From positions 62,001 through 126,000 of the forward strand of contig JAIXZA010000162.1 of assembly GCA_027489965.1 (NCBI GenBank): a stretch of 64,000 nucleotides of DNA, read 5' to 3'. This DNA comes from Verrucomicrobiaceae bacterium (GTDB lineage Bacteria > Verrucomicrobiota > Verrucomicrobiia > Verrucomicrobiales > Verrucomicrobiaceae). Shown here piece by piece: positions 9,843 through 19,617 of the stretch; the first letter of the stretch is position 1; every line of letters starts with the position of its first letter. Position numbers and translations under genes: made by a program. Below the pieces are notes generated by a model. The model was not told where the DNA came from. It worked only from the letters and a program-made list of their open reading frames with translations, and did not search any database.

Positions 9843-11399
9843 ATGAACCGTGATCACGCTGTTTCCCAAATCAAAGACCGTGCTGCCTTTGACCTTGTCA
9901 TCATCGGTGGCGGCGCCTCGGGGCTAGGCGCGGCGGTGGATGCGGCGTCTCGTGGGCATTCCGTTCTGGTCGTGGAGCAATCCGACTTTGCCAAAGGCAC
10001 CTCCAGTCGAAGCACCAAGCTGGTGCATGGTGGCGTGCGATATTTAAAACAAGGCAACGTCTCTCTCGTTCTGGAAGCCCTACGCGAGCGCGGCCTGCTG
10101 GTGCAAAATGCGCCGCATCTGGTGCATAGCCTGCCGTTTGTGATCCCGAACTATCATTGGTGGGAAGGACCCTTCTACGGCATAGGCATGAAAGTCTATG
10201 ATGGGCTGGCTGGGAAACTGGGCCTCGAACCCTCCCGCTACCTGAATCGTGAAGACGTGATCGAGCTGTTGCCGAACATCGAGCGAGAGGGGCTCAATGG
10301 CGGCATCATCTATCATGACGGTCAGTTCGACGACTCACGTCTCGCCATCAATCTAGCGCAGACCGCCGTGGAAAAAGGGGCCGTGCTGGTGAATTACATG
10401 CGCTGTTGCGGCCTGCTCAAAGACGGCCCGCATGTCTCTGGCGTGCGTCTGCGGGATGAGGAAAGCGGCGACGAAATGCAGGTCCAGGCCAAAGTCGTCA
10501 TCAATGCCACCGGCGTCTTTGCCGATGCAGTGCGCCAGATGGACGACGCCTCGGCCAAGCCCATGCTGAGTCCCAGCCAGGGCATCCATTTCGTCCTGCC
10601 GCGCGAGTTTCTGCCTGGAGATACTGCCATCATGATCCCAAAGACCGATGACGGTCGCGTGCTCTTCGCCGTGCCCTGGCATGGGCGAGTCGTCGTCGGC
10701 ACGACTGATACGCCTGTCGCCAGCGCCAGCCTAGAGCCGCGTGCCTTGGCGGAGGAGATCGACTTCATCTTCACGCAGGTCAGCCGTTACCTGACCCGCG
10801 ATCCCCAGCGTTCCGATGTGCTCAGCGTCTTTGCTGGCTTGCGACCCCTCATCAAAGCCGAGGCTGGCAGCACAGCAGCGCTTTCACGAGATCATCTCAT
10901 CACCATCTCCGACTCAGGACTCATCACCCTAGCTGGCGGGAAGTGGACCACCTACCGGAAGATGGCCGAGGACGTCATCGACCACGCCGAGATGATCGGC
11001 GCTCTGGATCACAACCACTGCGCCACGCACGAGCTGCCGATTCACGGCTCCGAAACAACCCCGACTGATGAAACCCACCTGCACTACTATGGCAGTGACG
11101 CACCAGACATCCGCGCCCTCATCGACGCCGATCCCGCGCTCGGAGATCGACTGCACCCAAAACTCGAGTTTCTCAAAGCCGAAGTCCTCTGGCATGTCCG
11201 CCATGAAATGGCCCGCACCGTAGAAGACGTCCTCGCCCGCCGCACCCGAGCCCTACTCCTGGATGCCCGCGCCAGCCTCGAAGCTGCGCCCGTGGTGGCC
11301 CGCTTGATGGCTCAGGAACTGGGCAAAGATAGCCTTTGGGAGCAGGCGCAAATCCACGCCTATGAGCTTTTAGCGCAGGGTTATCTTCTGCCTGTCTAG
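9843..11399 (+). CDS. glpD: aerobic glycerol-3-phosphate dehydrogenase
   Basis: FAD-dependent glycerol-3-phosphate dehydrogenase, which oxidises glycerol 3-phosphate to dihydroxyacetone phosphate and passes electrons to the quinone pool at the membrane. The 518-residue protein opens with a dinucleotide-binding motif, IIGGGASGLGAAVDAA (about residues 18-33), then the family signature 'SSRSTKLVHGGVRYL'. Later come 'VVVGTTDTPV' and 'AGLRPLIK' in the substrate-binding domain, 'LAGGKWTTYRKMAEDV', and the C-terminal DAO_C region. The length matches GlpD. No glycerol kinase or facilitator lies nearby, so it appears to be a single-gene unit; catabolic and lipid-recycling roles are both possible. Confidence 0.93.
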   Translation: MNRDHAVSQIKDRAAFDLVIIGGGASGLGAAVDAASRGHSVLVVEQSDFAKGTSSRSTKLVHGGVRYLKQGNVSLVLEALRERGLLVQNAPHLVHSLPFVIPNYHWWEGPFYGIGMKVYDGLAGKLGLEPSRYLNREDVIELLPNIEREGLNGGIIYHDGQFDDSRLAINLAQTAVEKGAVLVNYMRCCGLLKDGPHVSGVRLRDEESGDEMQVQAKVVINATGVFADAVRQMDDASAKPMLSPSQGIHFVLPREFLPGDTAIMIPKTDDGRVLFAVPWHGRVVVGTTDTPVASASLEPRALAEEIDFIFTQVSRYLTRDPQRSDVLSVFAGLRPLIKAEAGSTAALSRDHLITISDSGLITLAGGKWTTYRKMAEDVIDHAEMIGALDHNHCATHELPIHGSETTPTDETHLHYYGSDAPDIRALIDADPALGDRLHPKLEFLKAEVLWHVRHEMARTVEDVLARRTRALLLDARASLEAAPVVARLMAQELGKDSLWEQAQIHAYELLAQGYLLPV

Positions 11400-11491
11400 T
11401 TTGGCCGCCTTTTTAGCTAGTCCACTGAGACAAATCTCGACAGATTCCGCTATTCTTGGTTAGTCTGCGATAATTCGTAACAAATCACGAC

Positions 11492-12142
11492 ATGGCTAAA
11501 AAACCGACTCCCAAAAAAGTGGCCGCGAAGAAACCCGCTCTAGCGGTGAAAAAGTCTCCCCTGAAAGCCAAGCCGGCCGTCAAACCAACGCCAACTGCGA
11601 AAAAGCCAGCGCCTAAAACCGTGGCCAAAGCACCCGCTAAATCGACCCCTAAGCCTGCGGCTAAAGCACCGCCTGCGGCTAAAACCGCGCCAGCTCCCCT
11701 CGTGAAGAAACCCGATCCCGCGCCAGTCGCTGCCGTCGCCGCGACACCAGCCCCCCTTCCCTCTGCCCGGCTCGCGCCAAAGACGACCCTGGCCACGGCC
11801 GGATCACTCACGCTCAGCGTGCAGACTTCTCAGGGAGCCGCAGCCAATGGAAACACGCATCCGGCCAATATCCTGGTCATCATCACCAGCGGTGGTGAGC
11901 CCGTCGTGGATCTCAACAAAGATCACTTCACGCTCATGGAGCATTTTGAGATCGGTGGAGCAGGCTCCTCCTTCAGCAACAGCATCACCTCTTTCCGCAA
12001 TGCCGGCACAGGAGCCTACCTGCTCCAGACCCGACCCAGCAGCGGCGCCCCCTGGCGCAGCGGCCACCACCTCGGCCAGCTCCTCGTCTCTTCAGACGAC
12101 GACCGCCAAGGTCAAGCCGCCCTCAAGATCATCATCCGCTAA
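11492..12142 (+). CDS. Lys/Ala/Pro-rich N-terminus with a small C-terminal domain, unknown function
   Basis: The 216-residue product has two parts. Residues 1 to about 100 are low complexity, made of repeated 'KKPAPK', 'AKAPAK' and 'AAKTAP' motifs like bacterial histone-H1-like tails. Residues of about 105-216 form a compact, charged-poor domain ending in 'QGQAALKIIIR'. The basic tail suggests binding to nucleic acid or another polyanion, but that is inference. No signal peptide or membrane segment is seen. The C-terminal domain could be a beta-sandwich and is not one I recognise. The gene stands alone between glpD and a repeat-containing gap. Confidence 0.6.
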   Translation: MAKKPTPKKVAAKKPALAVKKSPLKAKPAVKPTPTAKKPAPKTVAKAPAKSTPKPAAKAPPAAKTAPAPLVKKPDPAPVAAVAATPAPLPSARLAPKTTLATAGSLTLSVQTSQGAAANGNTHPANILVIITSGGEPVVDLNKDHFTLMEHFEIGGAGSSFSNSITSFRNAGTGAYLLQTRPSSGAPWRSGHHLGQLLVSSDDDRQGQAALKIIIR

Positions 12143-12160
12143 AAGCTGACATTCCAGGCA

Positions 12161-12601
12161 GTCTCATTTCATCCACGGCGATTGAAACAGAGAGTAACTC
12201 TAGGGACAAGTTAGCGGTTAATCATCTTCCCTTCCTCGATACTGACTCACCCTCCATCGAGGCTTTTTGCGATGGTTCACGGATTTTTTAACCGCTGATG
12301 GAACGCTAACCGGACGCTAATAAAATCAAACCCAATCTCTCTGATTTCTTGATAAGCAGACAATCCACGGCGTTGGGATGTGGAACGGAGAGTCACCATA
12401 GTCAGATGAGTCGGAGACGACTAAGCAACCCGGTAATTCATTTTACAGGAAAACAGGATTACCAAGATTTACAGGTCTGAATCTATTCCTGTGAATCCTG
12501 TTCTCTTGTTAATCCTGTGATTCAAAGTCTCGCGTCACGAATGGTCTCATTTCATCCACGGTGCGTAAAACAGAAAGTCACTTCAGGGACAAGTTTGTCG
12601 G
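12161..12601. repeat. intergenic direct repeats between 12143 and 12669
   Basis: Two direct copies of a block of about 57 bases, 12161-12217 and 12544-12600, start with GTCTCATTTCATCCACGG and continue with matching AAACAGA and AGGGACAAGTT segments. A third, weaker relative lies near 12364-12410. Between them, 12440-12510 has short alternating 'acaggat/cctgtgaatcctg' words like those in the repeats at 13.8 and 20.2 kb. No gene is visible in this gap. Confidence 0.6.
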
Positions 12602-12669
12602 GAGGAGGATAAAGACAAAGTGCCTGAAGATTCTCTATTGAATCCCGTTTTCTGATGCACCCTTACATC

Positions 12670-13722
12670 ATGAATCGCCGTCACTTTCTTCAGTCCTCCG
12701 CTTTCTCCGTCGCTGCCGCTGCCACGGCCCAGCTTCGTGCCGCCCAGCCCAAGCTCATGATCGGCATGGATCACTTCTCCGTCCGCGCCACCGGCTGGAA
12801 GGCCGCCCAACAGATCGACTACGCCGCCTCCCTGAAGCTGGACACCTGCTTCATCTCCGAGCTCAGCGTCTTCGAGTCCTTTGAAGACGCCTACCTGCAG
12901 GGCCTCAAAGACCAGGCCGACAAAGCCGGACTCAAGCTCTATGTCGGCACCGGCGGCGTCTGCCCCAGCTCCAACACCTGGAAGACGACTTATGGCACGC
13001 CCGAAGAAACCTTGGCGCTCACCATCAAAACGGCCAAAAAACTCGGTTCACCCGTCGCCCGTTGTTATCTTGGCAACCAAAAAGACCGCAGCAGCGACGG
13101 CGGCATCCAAAAGCACATCGAGGCCACCATCAAAGTCATCCAAGCCAACCGCTCCCTAGCGGAAGCTGAAGGCATCAAAATCGCCATCGAAAACCACGCG
13201 GGCGATATGCAAAGTCACGAGCTCGTCGCTCTGATTGAAGCCGCCGGTAAAAGCTATGTCGGTGCCAATATCGACCCAGGCAACGCCGTCTGGGCCATGG
13301 AAGAACCCATGGCCCACCTCGAAGCCCTCGGACCCTACACCCTCTGCTCCAGCGTCCGCGACAGCATGGCCTGGGAAGACGAAAACGGCGCTGTCATTCA
13401 GTGGACCGCCATCGGCGAGGGCCTCGTCGATTTCGCAGCCTATGCCAAACGCTTTGCCGAGCTTGCCCCAGGCGTGCCCCTTCAGGTCGAGACCATCTCT
13501 GGCTTTGCCAAGCCCATGAATTGGAAGAAAGACGAGTTCTGGGCCCCCTTCCCTGGCTATCGCGACACCCCCGCGTTCAAAGCCTGGGTCGCCTTCACCC
13601 AAAAAGGCAAGCCCATCCCCACCTTCAAAGCCCCTGACGGCCCAGCCAAGAAAGACGCCGAGATCGCCTACCAAAAAGCCGAACTCGAGCGCAGCACCCG
13701 CTGGCTGCAAAAGCACGTTTGA
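12670..13722 (+). CDS. Tat-exported sugar phosphate isomerase/epimerase-like protein
   Basis: A xylose-isomerase-like TIM-barrel protein of 350 residues. The N-terminus MNRRHFLQSSAFSVAAAATA carries a twin-arginine type signal (RRHFL), so it is probably exported folded. The barrel shows 'KIAIENHAGDM' (metal-ligand Glu region), 'YVGANIDPGNAVWAMEEP' and a late 'LQVETISGF', as in sugar phosphate isomerases/epimerases. The substrate cannot be told. I chose ATG 12670 over an upstream ATG at 12655 because it begins the Tat motif directly. Such exported barrel proteins are abundant in Planctomycetota and Verrucomicrobiota. The gene is monocistronic. Confidence 0.85.
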   Translation: MNRRHFLQSSAFSVAAAATAQLRAAQPKLMIGMDHFSVRATGWKAAQQIDYAASLKLDTCFISELSVFESFEDAYLQGLKDQADKAGLKLYVGTGGVCPSSNTWKTTYGTPEETLALTIKTAKKLGSPVARCYLGNQKDRSSDGGIQKHIEATIKVIQANRSLAEAEGIKIAIENHAGDMQSHELVALIEAAGKSYVGANIDPGNAVWAMEEPMAHLEALGPYTLCSSVRDSMAWEDENGAVIQWTAIGEGLVDFAAYAKRFAELAPGVPLQVETISGFAKPMNWKKDEFWAPFPGYRDTPAFKAWVAFTQKGKPIPTFKAPDGPAKKDAEIAYQKAELERSTRWLQKHV

Positions 13723-13778
13723 GAAAAGTAACCGTCGTTGGATCGCGGTTTATGGGTGAAATGAATCCATGCATCAGC

Positions 13779-13957
13779 TCCGTGGCCGTTTTTTCACAGG
13801 ATTGGCAAGAGGCACAGAAGTAACAGGATTTTTTCAGACCTGTGAATCCTACCCATCTTGTAAATTCTGTAGCCTAGGTCTCTTCTATTTTTGGGGTGCC
13901 TAAGCCCTGTCTTTTGATGAGCCGAACCACGTCCGCCCCTGCAAACAACCGTTTTTT
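13779..13957. repeat. dispersed repeat, copy with a single 42-bp unit
   Basis: This segment starts CCGTGGCCGTTTTTTCACAG and matches 20206-20360 closely, apart from a short extra stretch near 13850. It ends with one copy of the 42-bp unit ('gatgagccgaaccacgtccg...') that occurs seven times in tandem at 20317-20610. It lies downstream of the sugar-isomerase-like gene and upstream of the first cassette. The rest of the gap, 13958-14113, has no recognisable content. Confidence 0.75.
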
Positions 13958-14113
13958 GAGCGCCCTCAGCCCGCTCATCTCGGCCTTTAGGGTCAATAGT
14001 TTCACCACAATTACAGCGCCAGGAGAGTCTGAACCATCAACAATGTTGCTACTGAATCAAATATGCGTCAAAAGCAACACTCATGAAGCCATCAAGCTGT
14101 CCTAAATCCACAA

Positions 14114-14172
14114 TTCTGTGGCCCATAACGATCTTGACGAACAGAACAAAATTGTCTCTGATCTGAATTGTT
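14114..14172 (+). repeat. attC-like cassette boundary, copy 1
   Basis: The sequence from CTGTGGCCCATAACG to TGATCTGAATTGTTCGCC is almost identical to 22018-22076. The right arm 'CTGATCTGAATTGTT[C/T]G' also ends the site at 25100-25205. It is followed directly by GCCCAAC, which fits the RYYYAAC core of integron attC sites, and then by a small gene on the + strand. Confidence 0.5.
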
Positions 14173-14185
14173 CGCCCAACAGAAA

Positions 14186-14722
14186 ATGTCGCCAGTGATG
14201 CAGGAGATTGATTTCGATACCCTTTGGACTGCGGTCATGAAGCAGCCCCATCATCGACATTCATACTCGGTCCACGGTCCTGATCACTGGAGACGAGTTG
14301 AGCGGAATGCTTGTGTTCTCGCAGCGCGCACCGGAGCGATTGTCCCAGTCGTTAGGCTGTTTGCTTTGTTTCACGACAGTCGCCGAGAGAACGACGGTAT
14401 TGACCCTGACCATGGCAGACGAGGTGCTGAGTTCGCGGCGGAGGTTCGAGGATTATGGTATGAGCTATCTGATGAGCACTTCGACCTGCTACACTATGCA
14501 TGTGTCTGGCACACCGATGGATTCCATCACGATGACCCTACCATTGGGACTTGCTGGGACGCAGATCGACTAGACTTGGGACGGGTGGGTTCGATACCTG
14601 ACCCTTACTACATGAGCACCGAGTTTGGAGCGGAGATTGCCACACACGGAGTCATTCAGCCTTGGCTTCACCTAGCGCTACCCCACATTCCGTCACCAGA
14701 GACGCATCACCACATCAGATAA
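14186..14722 (+). CDS. HD-domain hydrolase-like protein (cassette gene)
   Basis: A 178-residue HD-superfamily protein, a probable metal-dependent phosphohydrolase. Motifs in order are 'SVHGPDHWRRVERN' (first His pair, about 24-37), 'LFHDSRRENDG' (the HD doublet, about 63-73), 'HYACVWHTDG', and 'CWDADRLDLGRVG' (last Asp, about 126-138). These are the metal-binding positions expected of the fold. The substrate is unknown. I use ATG 14186 rather than the TTG at 14168, which lies inside the attC-like site. It lies between attC-like sequences (14114-14172 and 14738-14775) and has lower GC than the neighbouring metabolic genes, consistent with a mobile cassette. Confidence 0.75.
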   Translation: MSPVMQEIDFDTLWTAVMKQPHHRHSYSVHGPDHWRRVERNACVLAARTGAIVPVVRLFALFHDSRRENDGIDPDHGRRGAEFAAEVRGLWYELSDEHFDLLHYACVWHTDGFHHDDPTIGTCWDADRLDLGRVGSIPDPYYMSTEFGAEIATHGVIQPWLHLALPHIPSPETHHHIR

Positions 14723-14737
14723 TGATTTCCACCGGCC

Positions 14738-14775
14738 AACAAAGGGCGAACAAAACGGATCTGGGCAATGGCTCA
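14738..14775 (+). repeat. left half of an attC-like site after the HD gene
   Basis: GGCCAACAAAGGGCGAACAA followed by AACGGATCTGGGC resembles the left arms at 25117-25140 and 25617-25655 ('AAAACGGATGCAGGC'). No matching right arm is found before 15052, so this site is truncated. The rest of 14776-15051 shows no gene. Confidence 0.45.
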
Positions 14776-15051
14776 CAAATAAAGTACCCGTTCTTTAGCA
14801 GCTGCTTTATCTGGTTCCCCACAGTCTTAGAAAAGCCTCATTCTGACCTCCGACCTTTGGTTTGATTGTCTTGGCGATGACGCTTCTCTCAGACGACTTG
14901 ATGTGTCTTTGCTCTTCGTTCGTGCTTATCCGGGAAACAGGGTTGAGAGCCTTAAAATCAGGCCGTTGAGCGAATTAAAGCCATCCACCTTTGGGTGGAC
15001 GTTCTCAGTTCACTCATTCGGTTCATTCTCAACTCTCAACCCTCTACCTTC

Positions 15052-18000
15052 TTAGGCGTGCTCGCTTTCCGCCTTCGCTGGATCCTCGGGTTTGGTGGCG
15101 CGCTCGATCCAATCGTAAAGCATCGGTAGTAGAAGCAGGGTGAGCAGGGTGGAGGAGATGATGCCGCCGATGACGACGGTGGCGAGTGGCCGCTGAACTT
15201 CGGCCCCTGGGCCATGGGCGAGAGCCATCGGCACGAAGCCAAGCGCAGCGACGAGTGCGGTCATCATCACGGGGCGCAATCGAGTTGCCACGCCATTTAA
15301 CACGGCATCTCGGACGTTCATGCCTTCTTCCCTCAGCTCGTTGAAGTAATTCACCAGCACGAGGCCGTTCAGAACGGCGACACCGCTCAGGGCAATGAAA
15401 CCCACGGCCGCAGTGATGCTGAAAGGCATGTCTCGCAGCCAGAGAGCAATGATTCCGCCCGTCAGGGCGAGGGGGATGCCTGTGGCGACCAAGAAGGTCT
15501 GACGCAAGCTACCGAAAGCAAAGAAGATGAGCATCAAAATCAGCGCTAGTGCGGTCGGCACGACGATCGCTAGACGAGCCCGTGCTTCTTTGAGATTTTC
15601 AAAAGTGCCACCAAACTCAAAGCTGTAACCTTCAGGAAATTTCACTTCCTTGGTGATGCGTGCAGACGCTTCATTGACAAAGCTTTCCATGTCGCGACCT
15701 CCTGTCACGTTAACCAGCAAAGCCGCGCGGCGTTGTGTGCGTGAGTGGCGAATAGGTTCCACGGTTTTTTCCGTGCGGATATCGACAGCGTCCCCGAGCG
15801 AGATCATGCCAAAGTCACCTACACGCATCGGCAGACCTTTCATGACTTCCTCTTTGGCTCGCTCTTCTTCGGGCAATCGTACAACGATGTCGCGTTTGCG
15901 ATTGCCTTCGACGACTTGTCCGGAAACTTCGCCACCTAGACCAGCCGAAACGGCACGATTCAGTTCCGCCAATGGCATGTTGTATTTGCCAAGAACTTCA
16001 CGCTTCACTGCCAGCACCACGGTGCTCGTGCGTCCGTCGGTTTCCAGTTCGGCTTCACCACCTGGAGTGCTGTTGATGATGTCGCGAGTCTGCTCGGCAA
16101 GCTTTTCCAGCACATCGAAGTCGATGCCATAGATGCGGACTGCGAGTTCAGCCTTGGTTCCTTCCATCATTTCATTGAAACGAGTTTCGATGGGTTGTCC
16201 GAATTCGATCGTCTGTCCTTCATGTTCCAAGTTGGCTTCTTTCTCGATAGCTGCGCACAGTTCAGCCTTGGTGGTAGGCATTCCGGGTCCTTTAGGCCAC
16301 TCCGAGAGGGGTTTGTAAAAGACGTAAAAGTCCGTTTCATTCGGCGGCATCGGATCGGTCGCGACTTCGCTGGTGCCGCTGCGCGTGAAGAAGCAAGTCA
16401 CCATGGGGAACTTCTCACGCACCATTTTTCCTAGCTCCAAATCTTCATGCACCGATTCTTTGAGGCTCATGCCGACCTTGCGATAGATCATGGCGGCGAT
16501 GGAACCTTCATCGAGTTTCGGCACGAACTCGGCTCCCAGTGTGGTGAATTTCCACCCGCAAAAAGCGAAGAAACCCACAGCCATGAGCGTGACAAGCCAG
16601 CGCATTTGGATCGCAGCACGCAGCAACGGCTGAAAGATGCGATTGAGGGTGGCAATGATGAAATTCTCTTTTTCAGCGATGTTGCCGCCGAGCAAATACG
16701 AGCACAGAGCTGGCATGAGTGTGAGAGCCAACACCAAGGCCCCGATGAGTGCAAAGATGACGGTCACCGCCATGGGTCGGAACATTTTCCCTTCGATCCC
16801 AGTCAGGGTCAAAATGGGCAGATAAACGATGGTGATGATCAACACTCCAAAGAACATGGGGCTGGCCATTTGCTTACTCCCAGCAAGAACTTCTCGCGAG
16901 CGTTCCGCGGGGGTGAGCACCCTTCCGAGGTGATGCTGCTTCATGCCTAGACGACGCACGATGTTTTCAACCATGACAACCGCACCATCGATGATGAGCC
17001 CGAAATCGACGGCACCAAGGCTCATCAAATTACCCGACCAGCCACCCTGCACCATGCCGCAAATGGCGAATAGAAAGGAGAGTGGAATGGCTAGCGCCAC
17101 AATAAGTGCAGCACGCCAGTTGCCGAGTAAAACAAGCAGCACGACAATCACGAGGACAGCACCTTCAACGAGATTTTTTTCCACGGTACCCACGGTCGCT
17201 TCGACGAGATCCGAGCGCTCATACACAATGGTGATATCCATGCCGGCAGGCAGCTTCGTGCGGATTTCTTCCAGTCGTGGCGCTACGCGATGGCAGACCG
17301 TGCGTGCGTTTTGGCCCATCAGCATCATCACGGTGCCAAGAACGACCTCTTGGCCATCCATGGTGGCTGCACCGCCTCTGAAACCGGCACCCCATTGAAC
17401 TTTGGCAAGATCTTTGACACGCAAGGGTTCCACAGCAGCACCGAATTTAATGGGTAGATTGGCGATCTCTTCTGCCGTGCTGACGCGCCCGACACTGCGG
17501 ATGGTCATCTGCTCGCCATCACGATTGATGACACCCCCACCAGCGTTCTCCACATTACCACGGATGATGTCGGCAAGTTCGCCAACGGTCATATTGGCCG
17601 CCTTCAGCTTGTCGAGCATGGGTTCGACCGTGACTTGGCGTTGATGGCCGCCGTTGCTGTTGATTTCAGCCACTCCCTGCACCGTGCGCAGCATGGGTTT
17701 CACAATGTATTCATGGGTTTCCCACAAGCGCATGAGCCCCTCACGCTCATCTTCTGGCCGCTCTTTGGCCTCCTTTTTCCAGTGCACCGTGTAGTAGAAG
17801 ATCTCGCCAAGACCCGTACTGATTGGTGCAAGGCTGAGGGTGCTGCCTGGCGGTAAGTCCTGCATCACACTGGTCAGCCGCTCGTTGACGAGCTGGCGCG
17901 CGCGGAAAATGTCCGTCCCATCTTCAAAGTCGATGGTGACTTGGCTCAGGCCAAACTTGGTGATGGATCGTGAGTCCGTGACTCCAGGCATGCCTGAGAG

Positions 18001-18216
18001 TGACATTTCAATGGGGCGGGTCACCGCACGTTCGGATTCCTCTGGAGCCAAGGCAGGCACGGCTACGTTGACCTGCACTTGAGGGCCAGTGAGATCTGGC
18101 ACCGCATCAATCGGCAGATGGATGAGAGAATAGATGCCTGCTCCGAGCAGGCCGAGTGATCCCAGCAGCACGAGGGCACGCTGACGGACAGAAAATTCGA
18201 GAATGTAATTGAGCAT
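15052..18216 (-). CDS. CzcA/CusA-type heavy-metal efflux RND permease
   Basis: The 1054-residue inner-membrane pump of a heavy-metal RND efflux complex exports divalent metal ions, driven by proton entry. It starts with a transmembrane helix preceded by 'MLNYILEFSVRQRALVLLG', then 'HLPIDAVPDLTGPQVQVNV' and two large periplasmic loops. The central 'DFGLIIDGAVVMVEN' fits the HME1/2 signature (DFGxxxDGAVxxVEN) of Zn/Co/Cd/Ni pumps, as opposed to the Cu/Ag type. The length is standard. It lies 36 bases downstream of the TolC-type gene on the same strand. The usual membrane-fusion (adaptor) gene is absent from this operon, so the adaptor must come from elsewhere if the pump works. Confidence 0.92.
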   Translation of the reverse strand: MLNYILEFSVRQRALVLLGSLGLLGAGIYSLIHLPIDAVPDLTGPQVQVNVAVPALAPEESERAVTRPIEMSLSGMPGVTDSRSITKFGLSQVTIDFEDGTDIFRARQLVNERLTSVMQDLPPGSTLSLAPISTGLGEIFYYTVHWKKEAKERPEDEREGLMRLWETHEYIVKPMLRTVQGVAEINSNGGHQRQVTVEPMLDKLKAANMTVGELADIIRGNVENAGGGVINRDGEQMTIRSVGRVSTAEEIANLPIKFGAAVEPLRVKDLAKVQWGAGFRGGAATMDGQEVVLGTVMMLMGQNARTVCHRVAPRLEEIRTKLPAGMDITIVYERSDLVEATVGTVEKNLVEGAVLVIVVLLVLLGNWRAALIVALAIPLSFLFAICGMVQGGWSGNLMSLGAVDFGLIIDGAVVMVENIVRRLGMKQHHLGRVLTPAERSREVLAGSKQMASPMFFGVLIITIVYLPILTLTGIEGKMFRPMAVTVIFALIGALVLALTLMPALCSYLLGGNIAEKENFIIATLNRIFQPLLRAAIQMRWLVTLMAVGFFAFCGWKFTTLGAEFVPKLDEGSIAAMIYRKVGMSLKESVHEDLELGKMVREKFPMVTCFFTRSGTSEVATDPMPPNETDFYVFYKPLSEWPKGPGMPTTKAELCAAIEKEANLEHEGQTIEFGQPIETRFNEMMEGTKAELAVRIYGIDFDVLEKLAEQTRDIINSTPGGEAELETDGRTSTVVLAVKREVLGKYNMPLAELNRAVSAGLGGEVSGQVVEGNRKRDIVVRLPEEERAKEEVMKGLPMRVGDFGMISLGDAVDIRTEKTVEPIRHSRTQRRAALLVNVTGGRDMESFVNEASARITKEVKFPEGYSFEFGGTFENLKEARARLAIVVPTALALILMLIFFAFGSLRQTFLVATGIPLALTGGIIALWLRDMPFSITAAVGFIALSGVAVLNGLVLVNYFNELREEGMNVRDAVLNGVATRLRPVMMTALVAALGFVPMALAHGPGAEVQRPLATVVIGGIISSTLLTLLLLPMLYDWIERATKPEDPAKAESEHA

Positions 18217-18252
18217 GATCGCGACGGCGAAAGTGGATGAACGCGATTTGGC

Positions 18253-19503
18253 TTATTGAGCCAACTTGATGCCAGTGAGTTGCTCGAGCTGCAGACGTGC
18301 ATCCACGGCTGCGAGTTGAGAAGCAAGGACGGCACTGACGGAGTCAATGTATTGACGCTGGAGCTCGGTGTAGGTTGCCAAGGGTAAGGCCCCGAGACGG
18401 TAGTGCTCATCGGCTTCCGCTGCGGCTTTGCGGAAACTTTCGAGAGTGTCGCTTGGCCATTTGACGAGTTCTTCGACATGCAGCCGATAATGGCTGGCCT
18501 GGGAAGAGACATCCCGCTCGAGCTGCCGCATCTGCGCGGTGAGCATGACTTCCGCCTGTACTTCTTTAGCCTTATTGGTATCGATGGTGCCCTTGTTGCG
18601 GTTCCAAAGCGGCAGAGGGATGGAGAAACCAATGCCGACCTGTGTTTCGCGAGTGCTATTAGTCTGTCTCTGGATGTAGGGAACCACCGTGATCGAAGGC
18701 CAGCGTTCATTTTGTGCTAGCTGGACAGCGTAACCCTGCTGTTCGACATCAAGGATTCGTGCACGCAGATCAAAGTTCTTTTTGCGTGCCTCGGTCAGCA
18801 GGGATTCAAGAGCAGGCGGGGGATTGAGGATGAGATTCTCCCGGCGCAATTCTAAAGGATGCTCTGCCTTCTCACCGAGGAGTTGATTGAGTTCAAAGCG
18901 TGCTGCTTCGAGCTCATTGCGGGCCAGCGTTGCCTCCGAGCCGAGGGTCAGGGCGTTGGCTTGAATGATCAAGGCCTCTAAGCGCGGGGCGGCACCTGCC
19001 GGATCACGCTGGAGGAGCACTTCCGACAGCGTGCTGAAGCGCTTGGCCACCTCTTCAGTGGCGCGAGTTTTTTCCTGCGCGGCGAGCATCTTCCACGAAA
19101 TGGTACGCACTCGCCCAGCAAGCGCGGCTCGAAACTGCTCGAGACCGAGTAAGGCGAGTTCGATGTCTTTCTGCGCGATGGCTTTGCGAAGCGAGAGACG
19201 GCCAGGCCACTCAAAGGTTTGCGTGAGCTGCACGGCCCAAGTTGGACCATCGCTGACTTTGTTGGTGGCTAAATCCCGCACCCGCCAGTTACCGACGCCG
19301 GTCATGAGGTCTGGATTTTTGATCTCACCCGCTTTGGTTTTGCCGCCTTGGGCGACATCGATTTGAGCTTCGTAGTATCGAAGTTCAGGATGAGTGGCGA
19401 GAGCCTTTTGAACGAGTGAAGTGACACTGACGGAGTCAGCAAGAACGGATGCAGAAAACAGCATCGAGAGAGAAAAACAGAAGAGAGATAAGCAGGGTTT
19501 CAT
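18253..19503 (-). CDS. TolC-family outer membrane efflux protein
   Basis: A 416-residue outer-membrane channel of the TolC/CusC/CzcC family. It has a signal peptide (MKPCLSLFCFSLSMLFSASVLA) and two OEP repeats, each with long amphipathic helices. Recognisable pieces are 'KALATHPELRYYEAQIDVAQ' near the start and 'SIPLPLWNRNKG' in the second repeat. It should form the outer exit duct for the RND pump encoded just downstream. The order small protein, TolC, pump on one strand suggests one operon with the gene at 19618-20106. No adaptor gene is present. Confidence 0.9.
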   Translation of the reverse strand: MKPCLSLFCFSLSMLFSASVLADSVSVTSLVQKALATHPELRYYEAQIDVAQGGKTKAGEIKNPDLMTGVGNWRVRDLATNKVSDGPTWAVQLTQTFEWPGRLSLRKAIAQKDIELALLGLEQFRAALAGRVRTISWKMLAAQEKTRATEEVAKRFSTLSEVLLQRDPAGAAPRLEALIIQANALTLGSEATLARNELEAARFELNQLLGEKAEHPLELRRENLILNPPPALESLLTEARKKNFDLRARILDVEQQGYAVQLAQNERWPSITVVPYIQRQTNSTRETQVGIGFSIPLPLWNRNKGTIDTNKAKEVQAEVMLTAQMRQLERDVSSQASHYRLHVEELVKWPSDTLESFRKAAAEADEHYRLGALPLATYTELQRQYIDSVSAVLASQLAAVDARLQLEQLTGIKLAQ

Positions 19504-19617
19504 GAAATGAAGGGTCGAAAAAAGAAGAGACTTGAAGGGTGCAGGCCGCTGCGATTTTGAGCGGACCCTGCAGGCGATCCATGAAGTTGGATCATGACAG
19601 GCTTAGTTAGCCGTCTC